This document shows positions 14,435-24,247 of a stretch of DNA of 64,000 nucleotides, one piece after another; position 1 is the first letter of the stretch; each line of letters starts with the position of its first letter. Origin of the DNA: Salmonella enterica subsp. diarizonae (GTDB taxonomy: Bacteria; Pseudomonadota; Gammaproteobacteria; Enterobacterales; Enterobacteriaceae); contig NZ_VXJV01000009.1 of assembly GCF_008692785.1 (NCBI RefSeq), positions 62,001 through 126,000 on the forward strand, read 5' to 3'. A model generated the notes under the pieces. It was not told the DNA's origin. It made no database searches and saw only the letters and a list, made by a program, of their open reading frames with translations. Position numbers and translations under genes: made by a program.

Positions 14435-15145
14435 TAAATATCCTCCGGCATAGCCGGAGGTTTTTCTGATGCGCCTGTAAGGCTTTCTTACCAGCCGCGC
14501 CCTAACAGGCGCATACGATCTGACATTTGCATCAAACTTCGTTACTTACGGCCCGTAAACGGGCTGCCCGGATAAGGGATCGATAATTGCTCACCCATTT
14601 TATCCTCTTCAAGCTGGTGCTTTATGTAGTCCTGTATCTTCGCCGTGTTCTTACCCACCGTATCGACATAGTACCCTCTGCACCAGAACTCCCTGTTCCT
14701 GTATTTGAATTTTAGATCCCCAAACTGCTCGTAAAGCATCAGACTACTTTTACCCTTCAGATATCCCATGAAACTCGACACACTCATCTTCGGCGGGATC
14801 TCCAGAAGCATGTGAATATGATCTGCACAACATTCTGCTTCCAGAATTCGTACGTTTTTCCATTCACACAATTTTCTTAATATGCTGCCTACTGCCCTAC
14901 GCTTCTCTCCATAGAACGCTTGTCTTCGGTATTTGGGCGCGAAAACTATGTGATATTTACAGTTCCATCGGGTGTGCGCTAAGCTCTTTTCGTCCCCCAT
15001 TGGGACCCCCTTTTGATTTCTTGTTGAACTTTTGCAGTTGCCAGACCGCAAGATGTTTTAACAAATCAAAAGGGGTTTTAATAACTGGCTTAAAGCTGAA
15101 AGCTTTCCGGAACCCCCAGCCTAGCTGGGGGTTTTCCATAGACAA
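14435..15145 (-). mobile_element. IS200, copy 1 of a tandem pair
   Basis: A 711-base unit begins TAAATATCCTCCGGCATAGC and ends GGGGGTTTTCCATAGACAA. It carries the TnpA gene in minus orientation and the short subterminal palindrome TCCTCCGGCATAGCCGGAGG at one end. IS200 lacks terminal inverted repeats and makes no target duplication, so exact ends are uncertain by about 3 bases because CAA is shared by flank and end. The unit is repeated at once in the same orientation. Confidence 0.93.
14542..15000 (-). CDS. tnpA: IS200 transposase TnpA, copy 1
   Basis: TnpA is a Y1 HUH single-strand transposase. The 152-residue protein starts MGDEKSLAHTRWNCKYHIVF. It has the HUH motif His-Ile-His in CCADHIHMLLEIPP near residues 64-66 and a catalytic tyrosine candidate in AKIQDYIKHQ. 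The frame is open 17 residues further upstream, but MGDEKS is the known start. Known IS200 regulation is a leader hairpin that hides the ribosome site plus an antisense RNA (art200). The palindrome-rich leader is visible, while the RNA cannot be shown from sequence alone. Confidence 0.95.
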   Translation of the reverse strand: MGDEKSLAHTRWNCKYHIVFAPKYRRQAFYGEKRRAVGSILRKLCEWKNVRILEAECCADHIHMLLEIPPKMSVSSFMGYLKGKSSLMLYEQFGDLKFKYRNREFWCRGYYVDTVGKNTAKIQDYIKHQLEEDKMGEQLSIPYPGSPFTGRK

Positions 15146-15856
15146 TAAATATCCTCCGGCATAGCCGGAGGTTTTTCTGATGCGCCTGTAAGGCTTTCTT
15201 ACCAGCCGCGCCCTAACAGGCGCATACGATCTGACATTTGCATCAAACTTCGTTACTTACGGCCCGTAAACGGGCTGCCCGGATAAGGGATCGATAATTG
15301 CTCACCCATTTTATCCTCTTCAAGCTGGTGCTTTATGTAGTCCTGTATCTTCGCCGTGTTCTTACCCACCGTATCGACATAGTACCCTCTGCACCAGAAC
15401 TCCCTGTTCCTGTATTTGAATTTTAGATCCCCAAACTGCTCGTAAAGCATCAGACTACTTTTACCCTTCAGATATCCCATGAAACTCGACACACTCATCT
15501 TCGGCGGGATCTCCAGAAGCATGTGAATATGATCTGCACAACATTCTGCTTCCAGAATTCGTACGTTTTTCCATTCACACAATTTTCTTAATATGCTGCC
15601 TACTGCCCTACGCTTCTCTCCATAGAACGCTTGTCTTCGGTATTTGGGCGCGAAAACTATGTGATATTTACAGTTCCATCGGGTGTGCGCTAAGCTCTTT
15701 TCGTCCCCCATTGGGACCCCCTTTTGATTTCTTGTTGAACTTTTGCAGTTGCCAGACCGCAAGATGTTTTAACAAATCAAAAGGGGTTTTAATAACTGGC
15801 TTAAAGCTGAAAGCTTTCCGGAACCCCCAGCCTAGCTGGGGGTTTTCCATAGACAA
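15146..15856 (-). mobile_element. IS200, copy 2 of a tandem pair
   Basis: A second 711-base unit follows copy 1 with no spacer visible and the same orientation. Every part I compared is identical. Its gnd-side end joins AAAAGCCCGGTATT, the A/T tract and stem of the gnd terminator. Removing both units would restore GATAAATCAA joined to AAAAGCCCGG, so the pair sits exactly at the terminator T-run. Confidence 0.93.
15253..15711 (-). CDS. tnpA: IS200 transposase TnpA, copy 2
   Basis: The 152-residue protein is identical in sequence to the TnpA encoded 711 bases away at 14542-15000, with the same HUH motif and tyrosine. Both copies look intact, so either could act on both elements. Identity suggests recent duplication. 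Confidence 0.95.
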   Translation of the reverse strand: MGDEKSLAHTRWNCKYHIVFAPKYRRQAFYGEKRRAVGSILRKLCEWKNVRILEAECCADHIHMLLEIPPKMSVSSFMGYLKGKSSLMLYEQFGDLKFKYRNREFWCRGYYVDTVGKNTAKIQDYIKHQLEEDKMGEQLSIPYPGSPFTGRK

Positions 15857-15884
15857 AAAAGCCCGGTATTAAACCGGGCTTAAA
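15855..15884 (-). terminator. gnd terminator
   Basis: On the minus strand AAGCCCGG-TTTAATA-CCGGGCTTTTTTG forms a stem with a T-run, starting about 15 bases after the gnd stop. The T-run abuts the IS200 pair. The last two T-run bases may come from the IS end, but termination strength should be unchanged. Confidence 0.9.
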
Positions 15885-15898
15885 CATTTTTACAGAAA

Positions 15899-17305
15899 TT
15901 ATTCCAACCACTCGGTATGGAAAATGCCTTCTTTATCAGTACGTTTATAGGTGTGCGCACCAAAGTAGTCACGCTGCGCCTGAATTAAGTTAGCTGGCAG
16001 TACTGCGGCGCGATAGCTGTCATAGTAGGCCACTGCCGCAGAGAATGTCGGCACCGGAATGCCGTTCTGCACCGCGTAAGCCACGACATCTCGCAGCGCC
16101 TGCTGGTACTCATCAGCAATTTTCTTGAAGTAAGGCGCTAACAGCAAGTTAGCGATATCGGCGTTTTCTGCGTAAGCATCGGTGATCTTCTGCAGGAACT
16201 GAGCGCGAATGATACAGCCCGCCCGGAAAATCTTAGCAATCTCGCCGTAGTTGAGATCCCAGTGATATTCATCAGACGCGGCGCGTAGCTGTGAGAAGCC
16301 CTGCGCATAGGAGACGATCTTGCCAAGATACAGCGCGCGACGCACTTTCTCGATAAATTCCGCTTTGTCGCCTGCCGGTTGCGCTTTCGGCCCGGAGAGC
16401 ACTTTAGATGCGGCAACACGTTGCGCTTTCAACGAAGAGATGTAACGCGCAAAGACAGATTCGGTAATCAGCGACAGCGGTTCGCCCAGATCCAGCGCGC
16501 TCTGGCTGGTCCATTTACCGGTCCCTTTGTTGGCGGCTTCATCAAGAATGACATCCACCAGGTAGTTTCCGTCTTCATCTTTTTTAGTGAAGATGTCTTT
16601 AGTGATGTCGATCAGATAACTGCTCAGCTCGCCGTTATTCCACTCGGTAAAAGTGTTCGCCAACTCTTCATTGCTGAGGTTCAGGCCGCCTTTCAGCAGG
16701 GAGTAAGCTTCAGCGATAAGCTGCATATCGCCATATTCAATACCATTGTGGACCATCTTGACGTAGTGACCAGCACCATCGTCGCCGATATAGGTCACGC
16801 ACGGTTCGCCATCTTCCGCCACAGCAGCAATCTTCGTCAGGATCGGCGCCACCAGTTCATAGGCATCTTTCTGACCGCCAGGCATGATAGATGGCCCTTT
16901 CAGCGCGCCCTCTTCACCACCGGAAACACCGGTACCGATAAAGTTAAAACCTTCCGCAGACAGCTCACGATTGCGACGGATTGTGTCCTGGAAGAAGGTG
17001 TTACCGCCATCAATAATGATATCGCCTTTTTCCAGATACGGTTTCAGCGAATCGATAGCTGCATCAGTACCTGCGCCCGCTTTCACCATTAACAGGATAC
17101 GACGAGGCGTTTCGAGGGATTCAACAAACTCTTTCACCGTGTAATAAGGCACCAGCTTTTTGCCGGGATTCTCGGCAATCACTTCTTCGGTCTTTTCACG
17201 GGAGCGGTTGAAAACGGAGACGGTATAACCACGGCTTTCGATGTTGAGCGCGAGGTTGCGCCCCATCACTGCCATACCGACGACGCCGATCTGTTGCTTG
17301 GACAT
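15899..17305 (-). CDS. gnd: 6-phosphogluconate dehydrogenase (decarboxylating)
   Basis: Gnd makes ribulose 5-phosphate, CO2 and NADPH from 6-phosphogluconate in the pentose phosphate pathway. The 468-residue protein has [20 protein letters not shown] for NADP binding, [17 protein letters not shown], and the catalytic lysine in [19 protein letters not shown]. It flanks the O-antigen cluster and is known to be hitch-hiked in O-antigen exchange. Codon use here is host-like and contrasts sharply with wzx next door. The promoter lies in the 136-base gap to wzx. Confidence 0.97.
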   Translation of the reverse strand: MSKQQIGVVGMAVMGRNLALNIESRGYTVSVFNRSREKTEEVIAENPGKKLVPYYTVKEFVESLETPRRILLMVKAGAGTDAAIDSLKPYLEKGDIIIDGGNTFFQDTIRRNRELSAEGFNFIGTGVSGGEEGALKGPSIMPGGQKDAYELVAPILTKIAAVAEDGEPCVTYIGDDGAGHYVKMVHNGIEYGDMQLIAEAYSLLKGGLNLSNEELANTFTEWNNGELSSYLIDITKDIFTKKDEDGNYLVDVILDEAANKGTGKWTSQSALDLGEPLSLITESVFARYISSLKAQRVAASKVLSGPKAQPAGDKAEFIEKVRRALYLGKIVSYAQGFSQLRAASDEYHWDLNYGEIAKIFRAGCIIRAQFLQKITDAYAENADIANLLLAPYFKKIADEYQQALRDVVAYAVQNGIPVPTFSAAVAYYDSYRAAVLPANLIQAQRDYFGAHTYKRTDKEGIFHTEWLE

Positions 17306-17441
17306 TACATACTCCTGTCAGGTGTGGAAGTTACATATATTTCACCATTATGTGCTACAAATTTTACAGCGTAAAGCATATTAAATACTTGTCCATTAAT
17401 AGCACATTGTGGTTCGGCGGATATTTTCCCGCTTGGTTAAC

Positions 17442-18968
17442 TTAAAATACCACGCGTAAAATTCTTTTAACAAAAAACCTAAAGTTAGCATCTGCATAAA
17501 AAACCGCAAAAACTATAATCATACTTACCAGCGATACAATAGTAAGCTTACTTATAAAGTCAAACCAGTTGGAAACTTTAAAGAAAATTATTTGTTCTCT
17601 TGTAAAATAAAAAACAGCAAAAATAACAAATGAGAATATTAAAGGTTTCAGTACAAATGACAAGTACTTTTTTAATGCATTAAATCTACCAAACATTTTA
17701 CCATATAGATATAATGGCTTTGCAATTAATGTAATTAATACATTAGATATAATCGTGCCAATAATAATACCGGGAAGACCAATATAAAAAGCCAGGAGCG
17801 CGGAAAAAAATAAATTAACCACTCCCTCAAGCAAAGGATAATATACATCCCCAAAAAAACCAGTTGCGTTTTTAAAAATATCACAAGGAATTCTAATGAC
17901 ACTTATAAATACATTAACAAGCATTAATATAACAATACCATTACCTAGTATGAATTTTTCGCCTATCCAGCTGGTAATAAAGTCATTAACCAAAAAATAC
18001 ATATTCAAAGAAATGAAGGTAGCCAATGCTATAAATACTGTGTTAAATTGCTTTGCAATACTGGTAACTTCATCATCATTTTGATTGATTAAAAAATTAC
18101 CCACACTAGCTGTAATAGCATTAACAAAACTGGACATAAGCACAGTCACAACCTGGAAGACCATCATATAACTTCCATAAATCGTGACGTAGCTTAAATT
18201 AAGAAATTTTGAAACTAGCAAATAATCAGTATTTAAAACTAACACACCACCAATCTTATGAAAAAACATGTTTTTTATTTTTATTTTTAATTCATTTTTT
18301 AATGTTGTTTTTTCATCATCGCTAATAGATTGTGGAACTACCTTAAAATGGATGTCGTTATTAATAATATTTTTAAATATAAAATACTGTACTATCACGC
18401 CAATAGTTTCAACGAGCAAATAGAGTAAGAAATTATGTGTGGTGACTAATAGCAATATTTGCAGCGCAATAATTAATATTTTCCCGCCACCCTGTATTTT
18501 ACGGACTACTGAATATTGCTGATTTGCAGTTAATAGAGTTGAATGCTTTGCATAAGAATAAGTTAAAGATGTATTTATTACAAAAAATGCCCAATAAATA
18601 AAAACGTGACTTACTGCATTAACAGAATCGATGAAAAAGTAAATACCAAAGCCAATTACTATACCTATCAATAAAACTAAAAACGAGATATATCTATAGA
18701 TTGTAGACAGCAATAAAGTTAAGTATTTTATTTTTGCATAATCCCCCTCACTCAGCGGCTTGTATAAAAGGCTTGCCGCAGCTACCCCTATGCCAAGCTC
18801 GGCGAGATTTAAATAAGCAGTCAGTTGTGTAAATAACAACATCACACCTGTTAAATCAGCGCCCATCTTAGAGACAAATATAGTTCGAAGATAAAATCCT
18901 AGCGCAATAAGAAAAAAAGTAATAAATAAATCAACTTTAAAGTTGTTAATCGCTTTTATAGTTCGCAT
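17442..18968 (-). CDS. wzx: O-antigen flippase Wzx
   Basis: The 508-residue, very hydrophobic protein has about 12-14 membrane segments and the layout of MOP-family polysaccharide flippases. The N-terminus (NNFKVDLFITFFLIALGFYL) and a Lys/Arg-rich loop near 240 are typical. It would move undecaprenyl-diphosphate-linked O units across the inner membrane. It is the last gene of the AT-rich cluster, separated from manB by 285 bases. The AT-rich base use marks horizontal origin. Assignment rests on topology and context, and specificity for the C1 unit is inferred. Confidence 0.9.
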   Translation of the reverse strand: MRTIKAINNFKVDLFITFFLIALGFYLRTIFVSKMGADLTGVMLLFTQLTAYLNLAELGIGVAAASLLYKPLSEGDYAKIKYLTLLLSTIYRYISFLVLLIGIVIGFGIYFFIDSVNAVSHVFIYWAFFVINTSLTYSYAKHSTLLTANQQYSVVRKIQGGGKILIIALQILLLVTTHNFLLYLLVETIGVIVQYFIFKNIINNDIHFKVVPQSISDDEKTTLKNELKIKIKNMFFHKIGGVLVLNTDYLLVSKFLNLSYVTIYGSYMMVFQVVTVLMSSFVNAITASVGNFLINQNDDEVTSIAKQFNTVFIALATFISLNMYFLVNDFITSWIGEKFILGNGIVILMLVNVFISVIRIPCDIFKNATGFFGDVYYPLLEGVVNLFFSALLAFYIGLPGIIIGTIISNVLITLIAKPLYLYGKMFGRFNALKKYLSFVLKPLIFSFVIFAVFYFTREQIIFFKVSNWFDFISKLTIVSLVSMIIVFAVFYADANFRFFVKRILRVVF

Positions 18969-19253
18969 TTTTACTTTCCGGATGTAAACTTAAAGTAAAT
19001 AAATATTCGTGGGAAGTTACAGGATTACATCAATTATTATTAGCCCCATAATAATTAATATTACCAGGAAGGTAAAATAAATAATCATATCAATGATTAT
19101 TTATACTGTCCGAAAAGAACATAGCGAAAGCCTTATATCTATTAGAAATGGAAACCAACAACAATCAAACACACTTAATATTTATTGGCTTTATACTACG
19201 AATTGGTTAGAGAATATCCGAAAAGTTAGCCCTCCATAAAGAAGGGCTGCTTT
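18969..19253. other. AT-rich gap between manB and wzx with a hairpin
   Basis: No gene is visible in these 285 bases. Just after the manB stop, the minus strand carries AGCCCTTC-TTTATG-GAGGGCT followed by AACTTTT (19226-19250). This is a weak terminator-like hairpin within an otherwise tightly packed operon. The rest is AT-rich with no recognisable promoter that I would defend. The opposite strand has a better T-run (CTTTTTAT) after the same stem. Confidence 0.6.
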
Positions 19254-20624
19254 TTATGAATTGAGTAGCTGAAGAATTTCTTTCGTTCGCGCTTCCATCA
19301 GCGGAATATCGCCGCGTGATTCCACATTCAGGCGCACCACCGGTTCGGTGTTCGACGAGCGCAGGTTGAAACGCCAGTCCGGGAATGACATGCTGAGACC
19401 GTCCGTGCGATCCACCGCCTGCGCCTCTTCCGCAAAGTGCGCTTCCACCCGCGCAATGGCTGCCGCCGGCTCCGCCAGCCTGCTGTTGATTTCCCCGCTC
19501 GCCGGGAACGCCGCCATCCGGTCGCAGACCAGTTCACCCAGCGACTGTCTCTTCAGGCACACCAGCTCCGCTACCAGCAGCCACGGGATCATCCCGCTGT
19601 CGCAGTAGGCAAAATCACGAAAATAGTGATGCGCGCTCATTTCCCCGCCATAAATGGCATCCTCCGTACGCATCCGCTCCTTGATAAAGGCGTGCCCGGT
19701 TTTTGACATCACCGGCGTCCCGCCCGCCGCCGCCACCACTGCCTCCGTGTTCCAGGTCAGGCGCGGGTCGTGGATAATCTTCGCCCCCGGGTGTTTTTCC
19801 AGAAACGCTTCCGCCAGCAGCCCGACGATGTAGTACCCCTCGATAAACTGCCCTTTCTCATCGAACAGGAAGCAGCGGTCGAAGTCGCCGTCAAAGGCGA
19901 TGCCCATGTCCGCCCCGTGTTCAATAACGGCCTTGCGGGTGTCGTCGCGACACTCCGGCAGCAACGGGTTGGGAATGCCGTTCGGGAAGGTGCCGTCCGG
20001 GGTGTTGTGGATTTTGATGAACTCCACCGGCGCGCCCAGCGCCTTCAGACGCGCTTCGATGGCGTCAATGACCGGCCCCGCCGCCCCATTGCCGGAATTC
20101 ACCACCAGCTTCAGCGGGGTGAGATTGTTAACACTGATATAGCCGAGCAGGTGGTCGATGTAGGCGTCGCGCAGGCTGATTTGTCTGTAGCTGCCGCGCG
20201 CGGCCTCGTTCACCGGCGGGAAATTGCCCGCTTCTGCCAGACGCTGAACGTCGCGCAGACCGGTGTCGCCGCTTATCGGGCGGGCGCCCTCGCGCACCAG
20301 CTTCATACCGTTGTAGTCCATCGGGTTATGGCTGGCGGTCACCTCAATACCGCCGTCCACGCCGAGGTGGAAGGTGGCGAAGTAAATCTCTTCGGTGCCG
20401 GACATACCGATATCCAGCACGTCGACGCCCGCGTCCTGTAACCCTTTTGCCAGCGCCAGCTTCAGCGCCTCGCTGGTCAGGCGCACGTCGCCGCCCAGCA
20501 CGATGGTTTTCGGTTTTAAATATTCGCCGTAGGCGCGGCCAATCCGCCACGCGATATCTTCATTGAGCTCTTCGCCCAGCCTGCCGCGAATGTCGTAGGC
20601 CTTAAAACAAGTTAAATTATTCAT
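19254..20624 (-). CDS. manB: Phosphomannomutase of the O-antigen cluster
   Basis: ManB (RfbK) converts mannose 6-phosphate to mannose 1-phosphate for GDP-mannose. The 456-residue protein has the phosphoserine loop [14 protein letters not shown], the metal loop FDGDFDRCF and the sugar loop [10 protein letters not shown]. By eye it differs from the colanic acid CpsG at 34729-36099 at about 26 residues (roughly 94% identical). It is strongly GC-rich, unlike both neighbours. This points to replacement or copying from the colanic acid locus. It lies 14 bases after manC. Confidence 0.96.
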   Translation of the reverse strand: MNNLTCFKAYDIRGRLGEELNEDIAWRIGRAYGEYLKPKTIVLGGDVRLTSEALKLALAKGLQDAGVDVLDIGMSGTEEIYFATFHLGVDGGIEVTASHNPMDYNGMKLVREGARPISGDTGLRDVQRLAEAGNFPPVNEAARGSYRQISLRDAYIDHLLGYISVNNLTPLKLVVNSGNGAAGPVIDAIEARLKALGAPVEFIKIHNTPDGTFPNGIPNPLLPECRDDTRKAVIEHGADMGIAFDGDFDRCFLFDEKGQFIEGYYIVGLLAEAFLEKHPGAKIIHDPRLTWNTEAVVAAAGGTPVMSKTGHAFIKERMRTEDAIYGGEMSAHHYFRDFAYCDSGMIPWLLVAELVCLKRQSLGELVCDRMAAFPASGEINSRLAEPAAAIARVEAHFAEEAQAVDRTDGLSMSFPDWRFNLRSSNTEPVVRLNVESRGDIPLMEARTKEILQLLNS

Positions 20625-20638
20625 TATTACGTTATTCC

Positions 20639-22057
20639 TTAATTACGACCATACTTATCTGAAAAACGAACAATATCATCCTCCCCTAAATATGCGCCGG
20701 ATCTTACTTCAATAAGTTCAAGTGCAATTTTCCCTGGGTTTTCAAGGCAGTGCTTAACACCGACAGGAATATATACGGATTCATTTTCAGTTAAAATTTT
20801 CACTTCACCTTTTATGGTTATTTTTGCGGTACCTGCAACGATAATCCAGTGTTCCGCGCGATGATAATGTTGCTGCTCTGAAATTCCTTCTCCGGGTTTT
20901 ACAGTGATTCTCTTTACCTGATAACGCTCACCGAAATCGATTGAATCGTATTTACCCCATGGTCTATAAACTTCCCGATGAGTTATATGCTCATGACGAT
21001 TTTCTAATTTAATTTTCTCAACAATTTTCTTAACATCTTGAACACAGTTTGTGTTTGCAACTAAAACGGCATCTTTCGTTTGCACGACTATAAGATCTTT
21101 GACACCAACAGCGGTTACCAAACCCGTTTCTGCATGGAGATAGCAATTATCTGCATTGTGGCTTAATACATCGCCTTTAGTCACATTACCATTACTATCT
21201 TTATCACTTATCTCCCAAAGAGAAGACCACGAACCGACATCACTCCAACCCGCATTTAAAGGTACGACAACCGCGTCATTCGTCTTTTCCATCACTGCAT
21301 AATCAATTGATTCATCCGGGCAAGCGCAAAATGAATCTTCATCCACTCGAATGAAATCGAGATCCGTAACAGCAGATTCCATCGCTAATGAGCAAGCTTT
21401 ATAAATATCAGGGCGAAATTTTTTTAACTCTTCAATATATCGATCTGCCCTAAATAAAAACATACCGCTGTTCCAGTAATACTCACCAGAATCAAGATAA
21501 CTCTGAGCCGTTTCTAGATTGGGTTTTTCGACAAATTCAGCCACCCTAAACGCCAAAGAACAATCATTTTCTGCAGAGAAAAGAGCTTGCCCACGCCGTA
21601 TATAACCATAACCTGTCTCTGGCATGGTAGGTACAATACCAAACGTAACTAATTTTCCTGCTTCGGCATATTTTCTAGCGTCTTGTATAGTCTTACAAAA
21701 CGTTTCTTCGTCCTTAATTATATGGTCAGCAGCCAATACTAACAGTAAAGCGTTTTTCTTAAGGCATTTTAAAGCTGCCAAGGCTACTGCAGGGGCCGTG
21801 TTACGTCCAACAGGTTCTAAAATTATATCGCCAGATGATTTAGATAATTCTTTAAGCTGTTCTGCAACAATAAACCTGTGCTGCTCATTACAAATAACAA
21901 TAGGATCTGAAGCATTCAAATTATTAATTCGCGTAATTGTGGTCTGAAGCATACTTTGAGAGCCATCTAAACATAAAAACTGTTTAGGATATAACGTTCG
22001 AGAAAGTGGCCATAACCGACTTCCATTTCCCCCAGCCATAATTATTGGTGTAATCAT
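20639..22057 (-). CDS. manC: Mannose-1-phosphate guanylyltransferase of the O-antigen cluster
   Basis: ManC (RfbM) makes GDP-mannose from GTP and mannose 1-phosphate. The 472-residue type II enzyme has [14 protein letters not shown] at the nucleotide site, [10 protein letters not shown] in the catalytic domain, and a C-terminal cupin ([26 protein letters not shown]) associated with isomerase-type domains. It is AT-rich and clearly diverged from CpsB at 36210-37646, unlike the manB pair. Its ATGA start overlaps the upstream glycosyltransferase stop. Confidence 0.96.
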   Translation of the reverse strand: MITPIIMAGGNGSRLWPLSRTLYPKQFLCLDGSQSMLQTTITRINNLNASDPIVICNEQHRFIVAEQLKELSKSSGDIILEPVGRNTAPAVALAALKCLKKNALLLVLAADHIIKDEETFCKTIQDARKYAEAGKLVTFGIVPTMPETGYGYIRRGQALFSAENDCSLAFRVAEFVEKPNLETAQSYLDSGEYYWNSGMFLFRADRYIEELKKFRPDIYKACSLAMESAVTDLDFIRVDEDSFCACPDESIDYAVMEKTNDAVVVPLNAGWSDVGSWSSLWEISDKDSNGNVTKGDVLSHNADNCYLHAETGLVTAVGVKDLIVVQTKDAVLVANTNCVQDVKKIVEKIKLENRHEHITHREVYRPWGKYDSIDFGERYQVKRITVKPGEGISEQQHYHRAEHWIIVAGTAKITIKGEVKILTENESVYIPVGVKHCLENPGKIALELIEVRSGAYLGEDDIVRFSDKYGRN

Positions 22058-23253
22058 TTTCCTGTTAACCTCTCAATATTTTTCACCAAAACTGATAAAC
22101 GCGTTGACCAATTAAATTTCTCCGCAACAAAATTTCGCGCATTCTTAGCAATCATTTGATATACAGAATTTTCACTCAAAGTTTCTAACGACTTCAAGTA
22201 CTCATCACTATTATCAGCAATTAATATCTCTTCACCAATATTTGCTTCTATACCCTCATAACCCATTCGGGATGTGATAGTTGGAAGTCCAAGAGCCATA
22301 TATTCTAATATTTTATTTTGTACACCTGCACCAAACCGAACTGGGCAAATTCCGATATGTCCTATTTTAGCCGCATCAGCCATATTTGTAACGCTGCCAC
22401 TCACCACAACATTTTCAAAACCTTGTAAATATAGTTTATCACTTTTGTTTATTTTACCTAAAATGTGGAAAATATATTGCTTACCGTTATTATTTTTATT
22501 TATTGATGGTAGAATATTTTTTACGAACCATTTCACTCCGTCAAAATTTTGGAATGAACACAAGTTCCCAATAAAAATAAGATTAATTATATTGGTATTT
22601 TCAATGACTCTCTTTGTAAAAGGATAATCCTCAAGATCAACTCCATTATTACAAACCAAAATGTTATCATTCCTATTCCCAAAAAGGAATTTTTTGTCAA
22701 CCTCTGATATTAACGATATGAGTGAATAGCGGCCATAAACTTCTTTTTCATATTTTAATAATCGCTCTTGTTCGATAGAGTAAATGATGCTTTTTAAAGA
22801 ATTTTTCGGAGCTTCTTTTTTTATACGCGAATAATTTAAGGAAATTGCATCAGTCATTTCAAGAATATGCAAGCCAGGCTTATTTAAAGTGTAATCACCA
22901 ACACGAATGAGATGAGAAAGAGTCAAATCATAATTCCCAATTATCTCATTAAGTTTATTTTCAAATTCAGTATTTTTATAATAAGCTATCTGAAGTGGTT
23001 TTCTACCAGGTAATGCTTTTAATACATTAAAATAACTTTTTATTTTAGGATGATAGATCCGGAAAATTTTATCAAAGACGTGATCATTTTTTACTATAAA
23101 ATTTAAGTCTTCGATACTATCGCATAGACTTAGCAAATCTAATGTGTAGTATTTAGACAATTCCTTACAAATGCGATATATCCTTAACCTATCCCCTCCT
23201 ACCACTGGATACGGAAATCGTGGGGTGAGGATGAGTATTTTACTTTTTTCCAT
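22054..23253 (-). CDS. O-antigen glycosyltransferase, GT4-like
   Basis: The 399-residue protein starts [20 protein letters not shown], a GT-B N-terminal strand and glycine loop. It has the C-terminal GT4 signature [21 protein letters not shown] (E-x7-E-like region) near residue 325. It probably adds a mannose to the O unit, as GDP-mannose is the only sugar nucleotide made by the cluster. A longer frame from 23286 exists, but the 23253 ATG fits the fold better and overlaps the upstream gene by 14 bases. Early names wbaA-wbaD exist for group C1 but I cannot map them. Confidence 0.85.
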   Translation of the reverse strand: MEKSKILILTPRFPYPVVGGDRLRIYRICKELSKYYTLDLLSLCDSIEDLNFIVKNDHVFDKIFRIYHPKIKSYFNVLKALPGRKPLQIAYYKNTEFENKLNEIIGNYDLTLSHLIRVGDYTLNKPGLHILEMTDAISLNYSRIKKEAPKNSLKSIIYSIEQERLLKYEKEVYGRYSLISLISEVDKKFLFGNRNDNILVCNNGVDLEDYPFTKRVIENTNIINLIFIGNLCSFQNFDGVKWFVKNILPSINKNNNGKQYIFHILGKINKSDKLYLQGFENVVVSGSVTNMADAAKIGHIGICPVRFGAGVQNKILEYMALGLPTITSRMGYEGIEANIGEEILIADNSDEYLKSLETLSENSVYQMIAKNARNFVAEKFNWSTRLSVLVKNIERLTGK

Positions 23254-24247
23254 ATAAAAACTCGAGTTGGGATTTAAAAATTTCATGTTCTATCAATTGT
23301 CCATGGATATCTTTATACTTGCTAGCTAACACAGCTTTATATTGGATGTGAAAGTCATTTTGATTAGTATAAAGATATACATTTTCATCTTTTTGTTCCA
23401 TAAAGGCTGATATTTGTGTACATAAAATCTTTTTATGGGACAACTTAGCCTCTGCTACAGCTCTTCCATAACCCTCATATTTCGAATGTGCCCAAATAAA
23501 GGTAGAGTTACAATAAAGACTTACAACATCATCAAGATCCAGGAAAGGAATAACTTCAATTTCACTTTGGACTCTATGGTCATCAATTATTTTTTTTACC
23601 CTCTCTATGGCATTTCCACAGCCTAATATTTTAAGCGGCAATCGTTCATCCTTGCTAATAGATGAATATAATTTCAAAGCACCATCGAGATCTTTATTAT
23701 CACCCACCCCTGTTACCAATAATATATATCCAAGATCAAGAATCGTATTTTTTTTCGCAATTTCCTCGAAACGAAAAAATGTGTTTGGGAAATAATAGCC
23801 TTTACAATTTTTAAAGAGTTCAATGCTATCTATAACACGCTTAGTTGTTTTTGATATATATATATAATCGGCTTTTAATTGTGATGCTTTGAGCATACAA
23901 TATGACACATATTTCGCGGATAAAGAATGGTTCTTTTTTCTTAAGCTTATTAGATCATGAATAATAACCACTGATTTACCCAAGTACGCGTCTATAATTG
24001 ATGTACTATTATATGGATAGATATTAAATTTTGACTTTAATATAAGTCCAATAAGCGGAGTAAGTATTTGTTCATAGAATATGAATAAAAAATTATGTAT
24101 AAAAGCAGGTAAAGGGTATAGGACTTTTGGACAAGTTAATTCACAGACTTGCATAGAGTCCTTTTTCATTTGAAGAACTAACTCTTCAGTATAAATCGGT
24201 ATTCCTCTTTTTAAAACACCACTAAAATAATTATTTATTACTATCAT
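23240..24247 (-). CDS. O-antigen glycosyltransferase, GT4-like
   Basis: The 335-residue protein resembles GT-B glycosyltransferases. The N-terminal half has NYFSGVLKRGIPIYTEELVL and VVIIHDLISLRKKNHSLSAK. The C-terminal half has ILLVTGVGDNKDLDGAL and the donor-site region FIWAHSKYEGYGRAVAEAKL with a conserved E-x7-E-like spacing. A mannosyltransferase role is inferred from the GDP-mannose genes downstream. It overlaps the upstream broken gene by 17 bases and the downstream gene by 14 bases, which implies translational coupling. It is markedly AT-rich. Confidence 0.85.
   Translation of the reverse strand: MIVINNYFSGVLKRGIPIYTEELVLQMKKDSMQVCELTCPKVLYPLPAFIHNFLFIFYEQILTPLIGLILKSKFNIYPYNSTSIIDAYLGKSVVIIHDLISLRKKNHSLSAKYVSYCMLKASQLKADYIYISKTTKRVIDSIELFKNCKGYYFPNTFFRFEEIAKKNTILDLGYILLVTGVGDNKDLDGALKLYSSISKDERLPLKILGCGNAIERVKKIIDDHRVQSEIEVIPFLDLDDVVSLYCNSTFIWAHSKYEGYGRAVAEAKLSHKKILCTQISAFMEQKDENVYLYTNQNDFHIQYKAVLASKYKDIHGQLIEHEIFKSQLEFLYGKK

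Noticed and set aside
14435..15856. Tandem 711-base repeat considered as a CRISPR-like or satellite array
   Set aside because: Each unit carries a full TnpA gene and IS200 ends; only two copies exist.
19770..20441. 223-codon frame antisense to manB (with a near twin at 35245-35916)
   Set aside because: Long antisense frames are common in GC-rich genes. The twin exists only because the two manB genes are near copies.
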